This document shows, piece after piece, positions 34,301 to 49,300 of a stretch of DNA of 64,000 nt. Source of the stretch: Euleptes europaea (taxonomy: Eukaryota; Chordata; Lepidosauria; Squamata; Sphaerodactylidae). A program made the position numbers and the translations under genes. The notes beneath the pieces are model-generated. The model made no database searches, was not told the DNA's origin, and saw only the letters and a list, made by a program, of their open reading frames with translations. Location of the stretch: contig NC_079312.1 in the NCBI RefSeq assembly GCF_029931775.1, positions 132,107,872-132,171,871 on the forward strand. Reading direction: 5' to 3'. The first letter of the stretch is position 1; each line of letters begins with the position of its first letter.

Positions 34301-37300
34301 AATGAGGTATTTGCGTATACACCAAATTGTTTAGGATGGTGAAAACAAGGGGATTTTAAAGATCTCCAAAAGGACCTCTCACAATTGGGTGAATGGGCAA
34401 CAAAGTGACAGATGAAATTTAAGTACAAAGTGATACAATATCACACAATTCCCCCAACCCCTTGCATTTCACATATGTAGTGATGGAGTCTTAGCCCCAT
34501 TTGGATTGCTGTGTATAGTTCTTGTCACTGCATCTCTAAAAGGATACCTAAGAGCTGGGAAAAGTTCAGATCAGGACAACCAAAATGATCCCAGGTTGGT
34601 TCACTCACAATATGAGGCAAGGCTAAAGCCCCCGGGGCTTTTTTGCTTTAAAAAAAAAGATGACTAAGGAATGACATGACAGGTCTAAAAAATTAGGTCA
34701 GGGATGTTGTCTGTAGATTCTGATCCTGTGGTTCCTTGAGATAGCCAACTGACTGCTGTTGGAAACAGGATGCTGGACTAGATGGTCCATTGGTCTGATC
34801 CAGCATGGCTACTCTTATGTTCATTTATGGAGGAGGAGGGCTAGTAGATTATGTGTGCTTGACCCTTCCCCTGTGGCACTTTTATATGCCAATCCCTTCT
34901 GCCATTCACTTTCCCCCATCAACCACTTTCTGAAGCCTGGCCTGAAGAAAAGGTGGCTGGGAAAGGGGGTTGCAAAGGAAAAAGTGGTGTAATAGGGAGA
35001 GTCAAGCATTCTTCTTCCATTCCACCACTTCCCTGCAAATGCCCCCCCTCCACCACCACTGTGTAAGAGGTACTATACCCAGAGTTGGATGTTTCATACC
35101 TAACAGACAACTTCACTATCTTAAGTTTTTCAAGGAAAACTTTGTACTTTGTTCAAGGGCACAGTTGAGGGATGCATCTTGCTGAAGCTAAGCAGGTTTG
35201 GGCCTGGTCACTGGTAGGGATGGGAGACCTCTTGAGAATCCTACACACGTCCCTTTGAGTTACACATAGAAGAAAGGCAGCATATAAATGAAAGAAAAGA
35301 CTAACGCCTATAACTGATAATATCCTATATCATTCTACAGCACAAACCTTGTTACTACTTTAAAAGTTTGATGCTGGTCAGCACGCTGGGAATAATCCAG
35401 CCCAACAGTACATACCCTATTAACAGAGAAGAACAAACCTTAGTGACTTACAGACTTGAAATGGATATGTGACATGATGACTTTATCAAGCCCTGGGGAA
35501 GGGGAGGAGGGAATTGGGGGAGTTGTGGGTGCACAGAGTAGCTGCTAGCATAAAGCTCCCAGGAAGAGAGACCCCCCCAAATCAGAACCACAAGTCACCT
35601 CCTTTGTAATGATCAGGACTTTCATACTGCCAACCTGACATCCTAGCAGTAGGGAACGATATTTATTAGGCCCTTTAAAACATTTCCTTTCCCAAGCAGC
35701 GGGACCCAAGGTTGCAGGCTCCACCAAAAGCCAGTCACAAAGGCGGCTCTCCGTAAACTTTTTAATTAAAAAGTACCAGACACTGTTAAGAAACCCCAGA
35801 GAAAACTCTTACAAAAGCTTTGATGTCTCCGCTCCCTTCATCTGAAGGGATCCTACTATTTAGGGAAACGATAACAACAACAACAAAAAGTGTGCCCCCC
35901 CCAACCTCTTCACACACACCATCCTTTTCACACCAGCCACAAATTTGGAAAATGAGGTTTTTGTAGCATGTTAGTGTTGGAATTTTTTAATAACCTCCCC
36001 TCTCTCTTTTCCTCTCCTGCCCAATTATCGTGATGAATAATTAACATTCTGAAGGAGATAACTAAGCACAGCATCTCGGAGCTCAAAGCCCTTTAGTTCA
36101 AACCCCTGCCCTTTTCTCTTCGTTCCTCCCGTTGCCGCCACTAATACTTCCTTGTCAATCAAGCTCTGGGCACACACATCAAAGCTCCATGTGGGAATGG
36201 CCCCAAGGGGTCAGAGAAAATTCATGGCAGGGCCTGTGAGTGAGGCACAAAGAAACAGGGGAGAGAGACATGGCAGTGGAATACAGTCCAAGAATGAGAC
36301 AGATACACTCAGCACAGACACACACATACACGCACACACAAATTCTGTGATATACACACAGCGTGCCCCACAATAAGAGCAGCTACCCTATTTTTACCCC
36401 ACATCTTGACAAATAAGTCCAGCTTAAGCTTTCAAGCTCCTCCTTCCCAACCAATTCCCACCACTGGCAAGACATCAGTCCAAAGCTCTTTTAATTGGAA
36501 GAGACTTAAAGGAATGAGACAGCAGCTCGTGAGCACACAAAACACAGCCGCCTCCTTGCAGCTCATTTTTTTGCTCCCACCCCAGGATCTACCTGCCTTT
36601 TTTCCTTCCTAAGGTCTGGCCAATAAAAACGTCCCTCACTGGTGGTCATTTGTAGCTCAATCCTTCTATTTCAAGCAAGGTACAATGCACATTCACTCCC
36701 GAAGCTTGTTTGCTTTCTCTGTATCTATCATATAGTTTCACTTGAATCCAGACTGGGCTAAGGACAGGAAAAGTACATTCCACTAATATGGCCCATAAAT
36801 CTTCTAGCCTATCATGAATGAAAAAGTCATGCCTTTCTATGATAGCTTTGGCCCACGGGGTCACAACACTTTCTATCCAAGCTCAGACGCTTATAAGCAC
36901 ATAGCCAGATTAGGAATGTACCAGGGAAAGTCCCACCTTCCCAAATACCCACCTTGCCAAGGAACTAGATGCACATAATGTATCTCCTTCCTTTATACCC
37001 CACTTTTCTCCACAATGGGGGTGAAAGTGGCTTACAACATTTTCTGCTTCCCCATTTTATCCTCCTGTGAGGCAGGTTAGGCTGGCTGTGTGCGCGCAAC
37101 TGGTCCAAGGTCATCCAGCAAGCTTCTTCAGCAGAGTGGATATGTGAACCTGGGTCTCCCAGATCCTAGTCTGACACTCCAACCACTACACTGAGCTGAT
37201 GCTTGACTGCACGACTTGCAACACTGTTGGATGGCAACATTATACTATTTGCATTCTTATTCCATGGGGCAGAATATTCAAATGAAAACGAGCATACTTG

Positions 37301-40300
37301 GGGCTATTTCTGATTGCTCTCCTGGCAGTAACTGTTTCCAAGTTGTGAGTCACTCACTGCTGCCTCTGTGCTATGGATTCCTTTGGCATCTGAATGCTTG
37401 GCCTTGCTCCTTCCTCTTTTCCGGGAGACTGCATTAGGATCAGGAGTCCTCCAGATCTTCTGGAGATCACATTCTCATTTAACTTATATTTTCAATTTAC
37501 AAGCTAAAAGCATCTGGAGCTGATAAAAAGATTAAAAAGCTACAGAATCAAAGTCTAAGTTAAAGGGCAAACAGCTCCACAGAACATCCAAAGTCAGATT
37601 TCGGGGGGGGGGGGGGGAGAGAGATGGTGAATAATATAGGAACTTGTGCTATTTGACACTCAAGCTGAATCCAGTCCAGTAGAGTGCAGCCCAACCCCAT
37701 TTCTGAGAGCAGAGACTACTTGTCTATCAATAAAGCCAAACCTACCCAGCCTTAAATAAGTATCTGTGTGTATTATCTGAAATTCAGTGGTGCAGATGGA
37801 GCCTCTCCACAGCAAGCATTTATATATCTTCTTACACAAACGTACAGAATGAAGCCCCGTGAAGTGCTCACCAAAATTATTATTGGTCTGAGCCCAACAT
37901 ATATGCCCCACATTTTATTCTCACAACAAGGAGAGGGAGGGAGAAAGAATGACTGTGTGTATGACTAGCCCAAGGTCACCCAGTGAACTTCATGCAGGGA
38001 GGGGAGATTGAACCTGGTTCTCAATATAAAAGAATCGAGAAGCTGCGTGTGAAGAGATGCACAGAGGATGCTCAGAGATTAAATGGACTGCCTTGGTTAT
38101 TAAGGGAAAATGTAGCAGGTCTGTGTTATCATCTCAGATTGGGTTCAACGTCTTAACTACAAGGGCTTGTGTTGTCATGTGTTGTTAAGGGCCAGAGGCA
38201 TCAGCACATTAAGAACCAAAGGATTGCCTTGCTGGGTCAGAATGAGGGTCCATCCAGTCCAACATTCCAATTCTAAAAGCACAGCCAGATGTCTCTGGAA
38301 GGTTATAAGCACAACACTGTATTAATCAGCATGCTAAAATTTTCATGCAAGCATCTCTCTGTATGGGGTCTTAGGTGACCATATAGCATAGTTTAACTAG
38401 CTCAAAATGTGTCAAGTTAAGAATTTCAGTACAGATTTCTCCTTGTGTGAATGCGCCCTTATGGAAAGTTCAAAGAAGAGCAAGAGTTGTCAGCACCAAC
38501 TATTGGAAAGTTTTAATGCACGTCCTAAAAACTGAAGTACTGAAGCAATGTGTGTGACCAGTGAGTGCTGCAACGAGACCCTGTGCAATATTGGTTCCTG
38601 TCCTCTGAGCCAATATGTGAACTGTGATCTTCTCAAAGAAGTAAATAAGAACACACTGGGATTCACACTGCAATCGACACAACTGCCCAGAAATAGCCCC
38701 GTCCCTGACCCCCAAGTGACTGGGCAAAGAGGAGGGACACCAGGAGCCCATGCTTAGCCGAGCTACCTTGAAGTTGAAAAGGAGTGGGATGACGCCTATC
38801 CATTGTTCTGGGAAATGACGGAGGTGTAGCTCTTAATTTTAATGTGGGGCACAAGTAACCCTGCAGCTAGATGTCAAAATGTAGGGAAACACTGTTTTAA
38901 AGAATGATAAGTACCATTTGCTCTCTTTGTTATTGAGAGCGTAAAATGATCAGAAGCCAAGTATCAGCTCCTAAGTCAGAAAATCTCTCAGAAAACTAGA
39001 AGCTATTATTTATTTATGACAAGTCTTAAGATTTTACAGTTATCTAAACTCTGAAAACTCACTTGGAGATTTAAAAGATAAATAAAAGCCCAACCAAGCA
39101 AAGCACTACCCTTGAAGTGAGAGAACAATCTTCAGTGTTTATTGCGGCCTACACAAGGACATCTTTGGGCAGAATCCCCCAATTTACAAACATTTCCGTT
39201 ATTTAGATTTTGAGCTTCCTTGAAAGCTCAGGGTGGGTAACAATATTTAGAAACAAGCAACCTCTGATCACGGATTTCTCTGCACAGTAATGGTCGATAT
39301 TTATATGAACAGTTTCTTTTTTACCCAGACAAAAATGCTTAACTTGCAAAGACAAAGCTGTTGAAGGTTCTGTGGTCCCTTCTACAATTCTGGAATATAC
39401 ATTGCTTGCTTTTTTTTTTAATCAGCCGCCTACTTCAAGACTACATACATTAAGTAGAGATAATAATATTGGTGTTATGCAGTATTTTGTCAAGTGGTCC
39501 AAGCATTTTGCATAGCTATGATGCTATGGGTACAGAACTGAGTTTAAGGCACCAAGAGGAAAGGGCAGCCTTTGAGTCATCTGTGATCATCTGAGCATTA
39601 TTTTCTAGATGAGAAGAGTGATGAAAATTACTCTTTTCTGCTAAACCTTTAGAACTGTGAAGTAGCTGTAAAGATTATGCCCTTCTGCTGATTTTGTGTT
39701 ATTTTTATTTTTGTTTTCAGTTATAGGTATGTTTTGTTTAATAGTTGTGCTAGCATTATTTTACCCATAAACTACCATGAGGGCTTCCAACTGGCCAAAA
39801 TGTGAGATATAAATGTAAAAAATAAAAAGCTAAATAAACACACACAACTAGACTTGACAGTCAAGTACCATTGAAGACTGATCAATAAAGAACCAGCATG
39901 GTCGCTTGAAAAGTCCTATTCTCCTTCTAAAAACCATGTGAATGTATTTATAAGGAATAAAGTGACAGAATTATAGTGGGGGGGAATAATGAACAGAGAG
40001 AAAACATGGCAAAGGGGAAGAGAAAGAAGGCAGAGACTGCAATACTATAAATGAGAGATACTACATATATCTATGGGGTTTAGCCATAGAGACTGAAGAG
40101 GACAGGATGTACCTCTTAATAGGTAAATATTTTTGCTAATGTATGTTTTATAATGCTGGTCTATTACTGTAATAAACAAATGACTGACTCCTCAGTTTTT
40201 ATTTTGAATGCAGCTAAGTATTTAGTGAGGAGAACTGACTGTAAAAAGGATAAAGGACAGGTAGTCCCCTGTGCAAGCACCGGGTCATTACTGATCCATG

Positions 40301-43300
40301 GGGTAACATCACATCATGACGTTTACTAGGCAGACTATGTTTACGGGGTGGTTTGCCATTGCCTTCCCCAGTCATCTACACTTTACCCCCAGCAAGCTGG
40401 GTACTTATTTTACTGACCTCAGAAGGATGGAAGGCTGAGTCAACCTGAAACCGACTTCCGTTGGGCTCGGACTCAGATCGTGAGCAGAGCTTTTGACTGC
40501 AGTACTGCAGCTTACCACTCTGTGCCACGCGGCTCCTTGAATGGACTATAGAAGGAGAAACCTACAGAATAAGTCCAGAGTGCTAAGTCTATACATCATA
40601 ATTTTGATTTATGTTATTTATAGTCTGCCTTTCGCACTGAGGCTCAAGGCAGATTACATAGTACAAGTCAATACAATCAACACAATGGGACATCCTCCAA
40701 TTTCACAGTTTTAGGATTGCAGAAACCTGAGTCTAAGCAGAAATCTGAGACAAAGCTGAAACAAAGCATAAGAATTAACATGGCATGTTAAACAATGCAG
40801 GAATTACATAGTAGGCTACATACAGCAATAGACAGTACACACGGACACATGAAGCTGCCTTATATTGAATCAGACCCTTGGTCCATCAAAGTCAGTATTA
40901 TCTACTCAGACTGGCAGCAGCTCTCCAGGGTCTCAGGCAGAGGTCTTTCACATCACCTACTTGCCTAGTCCCTTTAACTGGAGATGCTGGGGATTGAACC
41001 TGGGACCTTCTACATGCCAAGCAGATGCTCTACCACTGAGCCACAACCCCTCCCCTACATATCATACACAGTGGTATATTTCACAGTCTCTTTCCCTTCT
41101 TTACAGCATCCCTCGGAACCATTCTATTAATAGTATAGCCCCTGTGCAAGAATGCCCCTGTGAATAATTATGTTCTGCACAGTTTGTGGAATGCCAGAAG
41201 AGTGGGAACCTTCTAGACCTCATCAGGCGGGCCTTTCCATAAGGTGGTGGACAACAGAGAAGACATGTGAACAGGAAGTTGTTGATCTTGCCCATTTGCA
41301 CGACGGCACCTGTAGAAGGCCCTGCTCAGATGAGCACATTGTCATGGTAGAGCATAACAGGAGATAAGGCCCTATAGATATGAGGGTTCAGGGCCATGAA
41401 GAGTTTTGTATGTTATAGCCAATTGCCTTCAGTTGAACCCAATAGCTGAAGGCAGTGAATGCAGTGACTGTAGAATGGAAGTAATATGCATGCTTAGCCT
41501 AGCTTCTAATGACTAAGCTGTGGCATTCTGTACCAACTGGAGTATCCAAGTTGACTTCAAGAGAAGACCTAAGTATTGTACATTATAGTAGTCTATTCTC
41601 AGTGTCACCATAGAGTATCTCAAGGTAGTCAGATCAGCCAAGTCAAGGTAGGGGCCATCTTTCACACTAAACTGAGTTGGAAGAATGTGTTTTTTGCAGC
41701 TGCATCCGCTTGTTTATCCAACAATAATGCTGGATCCAGTATGACCTCTAGGCTCTTAACCAAGTCAGCCTGTGTCAGCTGAACCCCATCAAAGATGGGA
41801 AGCACAATATCCTTCCCAACAAACATTACTTTTGGTTGTCACAATTTAGGTTCAGTTTGTTCACCCTAATGGGATATGAACTTGCTCAGACTGAGAGGGA
41901 AAGAGACCTTGGGTCTCAGTGAAAATGTCAACCCAATGTGCAGCAATAGTGAAAAAGGCAAACTCTATCCTTGGGATTATTAGGAAAGGGACTGAATATA
42001 AAATAGCAGGGCTCTTTTTAAGTTCTTATGCTCACTCTTAGCCATTTAACTACAGCAGAAAGACTGCAATTCAGAACCTTTACTGCATCACCAGGAGATG
42101 TGGATACGGAGATATAGAGCTGGGTGTCATCAGCACACTTATGACAGCCAAAGCCCAAACTGCGAATACGATAATTCATTCTAAGGGCTTTATGTGGAGT
42201 CGAATAGCTTGAAGAATAAGATTGCACGCTGTCCAAGAAGACCTGCAGTTGGTCTGCTACTGCCCTCTCGATCACTTTGCTCAGAAATGGCATTTTAGAG
42301 ACAGGGCAATAATTGGTAATATTTTTGTATAGGGATGAGCAGGAGTAACTAACAGATTCAGATGACTAGAGCAGTTTTTTGAAAAGTTTGATGCAATCAG
42401 GCAGTCATTATCATCTGTGCAAAAATTCTCCATCATGTTCTGGCCTCCAGGACAAAATAGTTTTCGACAGTCAAAGTATAAGGTTTCATCACCTATTTTG
42501 GGGACATACAAGTTTCGCATCAAGGAAAGCTAAGCAGTTTTAGAATGGAGGTTGAAAGCAACCTTTAGTCTGAGTTGGGCGAGTATGAGTTATTTATTTA
42601 CATTATTTACATTATATTATTTATATTACATTATTTATAGTCCACCTTTCTCACTTGGACTCAAAGCGGGTTACACAGAGTGAGTCAATATAATCGATAG
42701 GGTAGACATTCAGTAAGCAATACAATAGGATTAGGGTTGTAGAACCAATCAGATATCGAAAACCAGAACTGAAGCAACGCATAGTAAGATCTTACTTTCA
42801 GCAATCTATACACAGTAGTATAGACCACAGTCCTTAGTAATTTATCCAAGCAACTTTATGAAATATTTAGTACAGTGCAACTCTATTGCCTGTACAGAAA
42901 AGCCCTCTTGAATAATTTAGTTTTGCATCATTTACAGAAAGCCAGGAGTGTGAGAGCCTTCCTGACCTCCTCAGGCAGGCCATTCCACAAAGTGAGGGCC
43001 ACAATGGAGAAGCACATGTATGGGCAGTTAGTGGTTTGCCCATTTGCAGCTTGGCACCTGCACGTGCTGGCCCAGCAGACCCACCCTCCTGCCTTCTGCT
43101 CAATGTTTTGTTTGCTGTTCCTTTTATCACAGCTTTAGGCGGTTTTTGGCATTGGGCCGGATCCATTTAGGGGGAGGCTGTGCCTTCTCCGTTTGGGGGA
43201 CCCCCATAAGGGGTCTTGGGGTCAAGTCCTACTGCAGATGCCCAGCTTGGCGGCTGTCATTGACTCCAATCCCAGGTGGCAAAGGTACCACTTAAGACGT

Positions 43301-46300
43301 CTGCGCCCTAGTGGAACCGCCAGTTCGCCACTCCAGGTTTGCTCCCAATACTCTGACAGAGCAGTTCCTCAGTGGAACAGGCATCCTCAGGAGGTGATGA
43401 GCTCTCCTTCTTCGGAGGTTTTTAAGCAGAGGCTAGGTGGCCATCTGACAGCAATGCTGATTCTGTGAACTTAGGCAGATCATGAGAGGGAGAGCAGGAA
43501 GGGTTGTCTGCTCCCAATACTCAGGTTGGGGATCCTTCATCGGCCAACAGGGTGGTCGCCCAAAGCCTGGATCTGTGCCCTATGCTTTGCCAATGCTCCA
43601 TCTGCTGTAATCAATAAAGCTGTGGCCTTTGTTAACCCAATTCTTTGTGTTATTGTATTTATTACCTCTCCTGTTTCTGCTATGGCGCTGCTCCTGCCCT
43701 TATGACTGCAAAGCCTTTTTTCCAGCTGCATTTAACTTGTTCCTCCAGCAATAATGCTGCGTCTACTATAACCCCAAGGCTTTTAACCAAATCAGCAAGG
43801 GTCAGCTGAACTCCATCAAAAGTGAACAGCAGAATGTCCTACAAGACCTCTACTTTCCCAACCAGCATTACCTCTGTCTTTTCAGGGTTTAGTTTCAATT
43901 TGCTCTCTCATAGCTAATTTACCACAGCAGCCAGGAAGTGATTTAGGATCTCTACTGCATCACCAGGAGACTTGGATAAGGATATATAGAGCTGAGTATC
44001 GTCAGCGCATTTATGACAACCAACTCCAAAGCTACAAATGAATTATCCTAAGGGCTTTACATAGAGTGAAAAAAATGGGGAATCGAATTGCACCCTGGGG
44101 AACTCCACAGGATAGTTCCTACACGGATGCAAACTGGTTTGATTTTTAACTATATACCTCGTGCAAGCTTAATATTTTGTTTTGGATTATCTATGACTGT
44201 TGCCTGAATTGGTACTCTTTCCAGCTGTGTGCTGCTGTGCTTCAAGCACATTTGCTGAAAAGGTTCAACAATTAATCCTTAAAATGACGCACCGCAATGA
44301 TTCATCTCAATTAAATCTACTTCGAAGGAGCTACAGTCCACCACCTAAACCCCAATTGATGGAGAACCTGGAAGAAGTTCTCTCGAAAATTTAACAGCAT
44401 TGGCCATTTCTTAATATACTGAAACAATAGGAGACAGGTGCCCCTTGTGATGTTAGTCCAGGTATTACAAGGGAATGGCATGACTTCTTTAACAAGAGGC
44501 ACCAATTTTCCTGTTACCCCTATGTGCAACCTAGCCCTGGGGAAGAACAGGGGAACTGCCCTAAGCACGCCAACACCTCAGTGAGGTAGAAGGAAGCATC
44601 CTCTGGGTCTGCAGGAGCAGGGGAGGAGCAGATCAAAGGAATGACACCCAGGGCTAGTTCCTGATGGAGTACAGCCCTACTCAAGACAGAGCAAGGTCTC
44701 CTTTGTAGAAAAGACCTACTCAGGAGCAGACAGGGAAGCAGGAACCAGGGGCATTCAAGAGGGAGATGATATCAAGGCCACAACTTAAAGAAGTAGGTGA
44801 TAAACAGCTGGCTGGGAACAGCTAGGAGTGGGAAGGAGAGTAGCCAGTCAGGCCTAAGCTCTCTACAGTCTGCAGAGATTCTCCTGGACCAGGAGGCAAC
44901 ACTCCAGGCTAAGAGGTAGCAAATATCACCTACCCCAGGTGAGGGAGGGCTATCAGCCTCAGGTATTAACCCTGCAAGAAGGGCATGGCAACCTAAGATA
45001 AGTGTTTCCAGGACATGGTGAAGGTTGGGAAAGCAGGGAAAGCAGACCTGGAACCTGGATGATAGCTGATGAAGATGATAAGGAGTGAATGAGCTAAGCT
45101 GAAGTGACTGTTAAACTCAGAAACTGATACTTGGAAACTAAACTAAGCAATAGAAGGGAAACCTCTGCATTTCTTGGGTGTGGACTCATCTTTGACAACA
45201 CTGATAAAATATAGGATATCCCCAGGCAGATGTGAAACCCCCTGGGCCAGGAGTCACGAGTCTCAGATGCAATATCCTACAACGAGGTGCACAGATGTGG
45301 TCAGTCATGTCATATGACAAACAGCTTGCACAGATTTATTTTGTGTCATCTAAAGTCACACCTCATGTTTACACAAGAAGTCAATGGAAAAGCCCATGGG
45401 AGGCAAAGAATATGGGAGGCAAAAGGTAAGTCTATGCTATGAAAGCAGCCCTATAAGAATTTATGTCAGACAAATGCTTTCCAGCAAAACAAACAAGGGC
45501 AACCAGCTGAAGAAAGGTATTTCTACCTGGATCTTTTTGTTCTCTGCTCAAGGTGGAAAGCTGGCCTCTCCCTTATACTTTTGCTACCTTTCCATCAAAG
45601 ATCCTCCTCTCGAATACCCAATATGCACACAATCCTGCAACAAAAGCTTGCTGCAATAGCATGTGATTCTCTGAACTACTAATTTGTTTGCCGAGTTTGT
45701 TTGGAGACCTTGGGATCAGGCAGAGGCTGCTGTCAGAGTGGGGTGGGGGAGAAAACTTGCAGCTGCCAAAAGGGGAAGCATTCTTTCCATTACATGAGCT
45801 GAAATGATTAGAGTGCCACAGGTCCGCTGGTAGTTTGATGTTTAAAGATTAATAAGAAAATGAGCACTTCAAAGGGAACACGCACATGAATGCCGAAATC
45901 CAAGCTACCAGCATGAAATACCGCACAACACTCACTCCGCCCCTTCACCAAACACAGAAACCAGCACTTGGAAAATTCAATTGGAAAGCCAGTGGATCAA
46001 AAGCTTCTCTGACAAGAGGCAAAGAGCATCTCCGGAACAGAAATAAACATAAGAGCCATGGTCAAAGGAACATTGCTTAACGGCCCTGTCTCATTTAATA
46101 CCCAAGAACAAAGCTTCCCAAACTGAAAAGACTCTGATCAAATATAGAAGGAGCTAAGGCAGCTGGAAAAGGGAGACTTTGGCCTGATACCATTTTCAGA
46201 TGAAGTCTGAAAGTGGAACCTTACCCAAGGATTGTGATTGACAACAGCCCTTAGTATTTCTCCACCCAAAGGATCAGACATGCTTTGACTCCTAAGAAGA

Positions 46301-49300
46301 CTGGCAGCAAAAGTGGCTTGGCTGGGTACTCCAGATCCAGGATGCTGTCGTTGGTCTCACACTGCAGAGATGCTAGTCTAAAACATGATGATTACCAGCA
46401 TTTGAAACAAACACACGCATGTAATCCACATTCTCTGTGCTTTATAGAACAGACTTAAAGAGCCAGTGTGATGTAGTGTCAAGACTAGTATATAAAAGAG
46501 CCTGGTTCAAATCCCCACTCTGCTATGATGCTTACTGGGCAATCTTGGGCTAGTCACACACTCTCAGCCTGACTTACTTCACCAGGTTGTTACGAGGGTG
46601 AAATGGGAGAACGATGCATGCCACCCTGAGCACCTTGGAGGAAGGGAAGGATTAAATGTACTAAATAAATAAGACTTCACAAACTGGAAATGTATAGCAA
46701 GCACAGTGGGATCTAGTCCCCCTCCTTACTCACCGTTACACGCTTTCCCTCTTTCAAGATTCATATCAGCAGAACCACATCAATAAAGATTCAATCTGGA
46801 GATAGTATTTTTTACTCCAAAAATCTGATTACTAAATTATTCGTTGTATTGGAAGTCCAGCTGCAGATTGAAAAGCCCAGGTAAACTGACTCTGGACAGC
46901 CCTTATCAGCATCAAGTCCACATTAGCTTGACTGTTACTAAAGATGCCAAACAATGTCAAAAATAATCCAAAAAAAGAAAAAAAAGAAAGTACAACGGAG
47001 TGCAAAAAGAAAGACTGAAGCCAAGCTCTGCAGTATTCCCCCTCCCTTGGTGAAAAGGCCCAGCACTCAAAGCGATTTTAAGATCTAATTAGAAAAAAAA
47101 ATATTTAGATGGAAGCATGGGGCGGGGGCTTTTCAGTTCCTTTGAAGATGGGACTACAGCTGTCTCCCACCTTCAGCAGACTCTGTGATGCTTACCTCTG
47201 CTCACGGTTTCCCAGCTCAGGCTTCAGGAGATCTTTGAGTCGGCCTTCCCTAAGCCTCAGGCCTGTGTCAGGCCAGTGCCTGAGATGGAGAGCGGGGAGG
47301 GGCTGGGGGGGAAGCGTTCTGAAAGGTCCGGCTAGGAAGAAAAAGCACACACAGCTGGAACTGCAGGAACCCCTTGGCTGAGCACTGCAGCAAAGAAGCC
47401 TGCAGTTGATCAGTTCTGCCCTCGAGAACATTTTAAAATAATTCATGGGACATGGGGATAATGCAGCCAGCACAAACAGCAATAACAAAATATCAAAGCA
47501 ATGCCTTGAAGTCTTTATGGTTTCCAAAAACCCCATGTTGCTGCCAGTCTGAGTGCTTGCCCTCCTGTAAATATACACATATTGCAGGATGTTCACTTCA
47601 GATGCAGCCCTTTGGTTCTGAAGCAGACAAGTTGACAACATTTGTTCTCCTGGCTTTGATCTCCCAGTTAAAGTCCCTCCACTTCCCCTTGACTATCATG
47701 TTTAACAATGGTTGCTCTAGATGCCTTTTCAATTTTGCAAGGGAAAGAAGCACCAGCAGTAGCCCTGCCAATTCCAGCCCTTGATCAGATCGAGGCCCCC
47801 GTCCAAGGCCCTCAAAAACATCTCTACCCATCACACTGAGCAGAGCCCAGAGATAACTGAGAAACTGTGGGGAGGGGGAGAAGTACTTCAAGACCTCTAG
47901 AAAAAACTCCTGTCCACAGCTATCTAGATTCCAGATCTCCTGACAGCACTAGCAAGAAAGCAGGCTGACTCTTTGTCAGGCTCTTGTAGCTCAGCCCCAG
48001 GAACTCTAAATGACTGAGGGGCACCAAAGAGAATAGGCCTAACAGAGTCATCATAGATATGTCCGGTATAAAACTGAACTGGTTTTTGCCAATGCAAAAG
48101 ATTTCACTGCAAGACAGAGAGATATTACTCTGCATCCATACTCTGCAGCGAATGGCAGTTTCCAACTGAATATTGGAAGTTCGGCTTTTCTATGATGGTG
48201 GTCTTTTTCTATTCCAATGAGCAGTCTGAAGATTTTACCAACCCTTTTGCACTCTTGTTCAGCTGACCACTACCTAGAGGTCATTAATCAATTAGTAAAT
48301 TCAGAACTCGGACCGGGCTTTTGAGCTGTGGCCCTACAGAATCAGCTGCCCTCCGAAACTTGCTTTTACAGTGCAGCCAAGGTGGTTCTTACTGTATTGC
48401 TTTGAGGACACTAAAAGACAGAAGCCTCCACGGGGGATAGGCACAGTTTGCTGAGCACTTTGAAAGGGAGCTGTCCAGCACACGGTGGGCCCTGGTGAGG
48501 CAGGAGTCGAAGGGCTTGGGGATCCACACAAAAATTTAAATCAAAACAGGAGCCCCCAGTTTAATAAAGTTTGAGAACCTGAGTTAGAGAGATTTTTTTA
48601 ATGCTAGTTGTCAGGTTCTAGGACTCCGTTGCCTCTCAGGAATCATCCACTTTACTCCAGACGTTAGCAGAGAGTTTAAAGTAGAATTTATTTGAAAGAA
48701 AGGGTACAGTAACCTATGAAACACAACGTTACAATGGCGCCAAATCATTTGGAGGGTATTCTTATAGAGTACACACACTAGCATGTTTACAAGTAACATC
48801 TTTGAAATGCAAAACATCAGAGGTTCCCCAATACCAAGAGAGAGAATTCACACCTTAAGATCAGAGCAGGATTACAATCAGGAAGTCACTTTGAAGTGGA
48901 GATCTCTCGAGCCTTTTGGCTGTTGCCTCTTCCTTCCCACGGGAAGGAGAGATGAAACGAAAGTCACCTCGCTATCCCGGGTCCGATTGCATGCCCTCGC
49001 TGACACTCCGCCTCCCCAAAGGCCCCCCCTCCAGATTTCCTGGTTTGTCCGGGTAATGGCGATGGAAATCCGCTACAAGGGTTGGAGCCTGTACGTGAAC
49101 AGCGGACACCCACTCATCGTGACTGGAATTTAAATGTTTCCAACGCACAAGATATTCCAGTCGGCCCCTGCGCCTCCGAGAATCGAGCACCCTGGAGATT
49201 TCAAAGTGCCGTTCGCCCTGTACCATGATGGGAGTTGCCGCTTCGGGTTCGGGGTGCCATTCTGGTGCTTGTAGAAAGGGTTTAAGTAGACTCACGTGAA

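Larger units (their letters stand above)
32690..34830 (+). mobile_element. Old CR1-type LINE remnant, interrupted twice
   Basis: Decayed reverse-transcriptase pieces are readable: a KSLGPDGN-like box near 32825, HGFCKEKSCLANILGFLKSV near 33335, and a DLQKDLSQLGEWATK-like stretch near 34350-34415. The order matches a CR1 pol with many stops and shifts. It is split by a SINE at 32855-33148 and an L2 3' end at about 33590-34190. The 3' part carries GCTGGACTAGATGGTCCATT. Confidence 0.6.

Noticed and set aside
38773-38830. Minus-strand exon-like segment ending CTTCAAG|GTAGCT, reading FPEQWIGVIPLLFNFK
   Set aside because: The phase does not fit between LFQ (60824) and ANLF (31379), there is no homology, and it is not needed.
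46290-46375. Minus-strand stretch reading NDSILDLEYPAKPLLLPVF, reminiscent of a coding exon
   Set aside because: No family match, no fitting donor or phase, and it lies inside a phase-complete ASPSCR1 intron.
47192-47345. Exon-like minus-strand segment with CTTCCTAG acceptor and GCAGAG|GTAAGC donor, reading ...GRLKDLLKPELGNREQR, superficially like a piece of the TUG UBX domain
   Set aside because: The true exon for that part is at 61370-61432, and the flanking exons already join in phase without it.
48609-48817. Short frames of 68 and 116 codons in the LTRs
   Set aside because: They occur in both LTR copies only because the LTRs are duplicates, and they match no known accessory protein.
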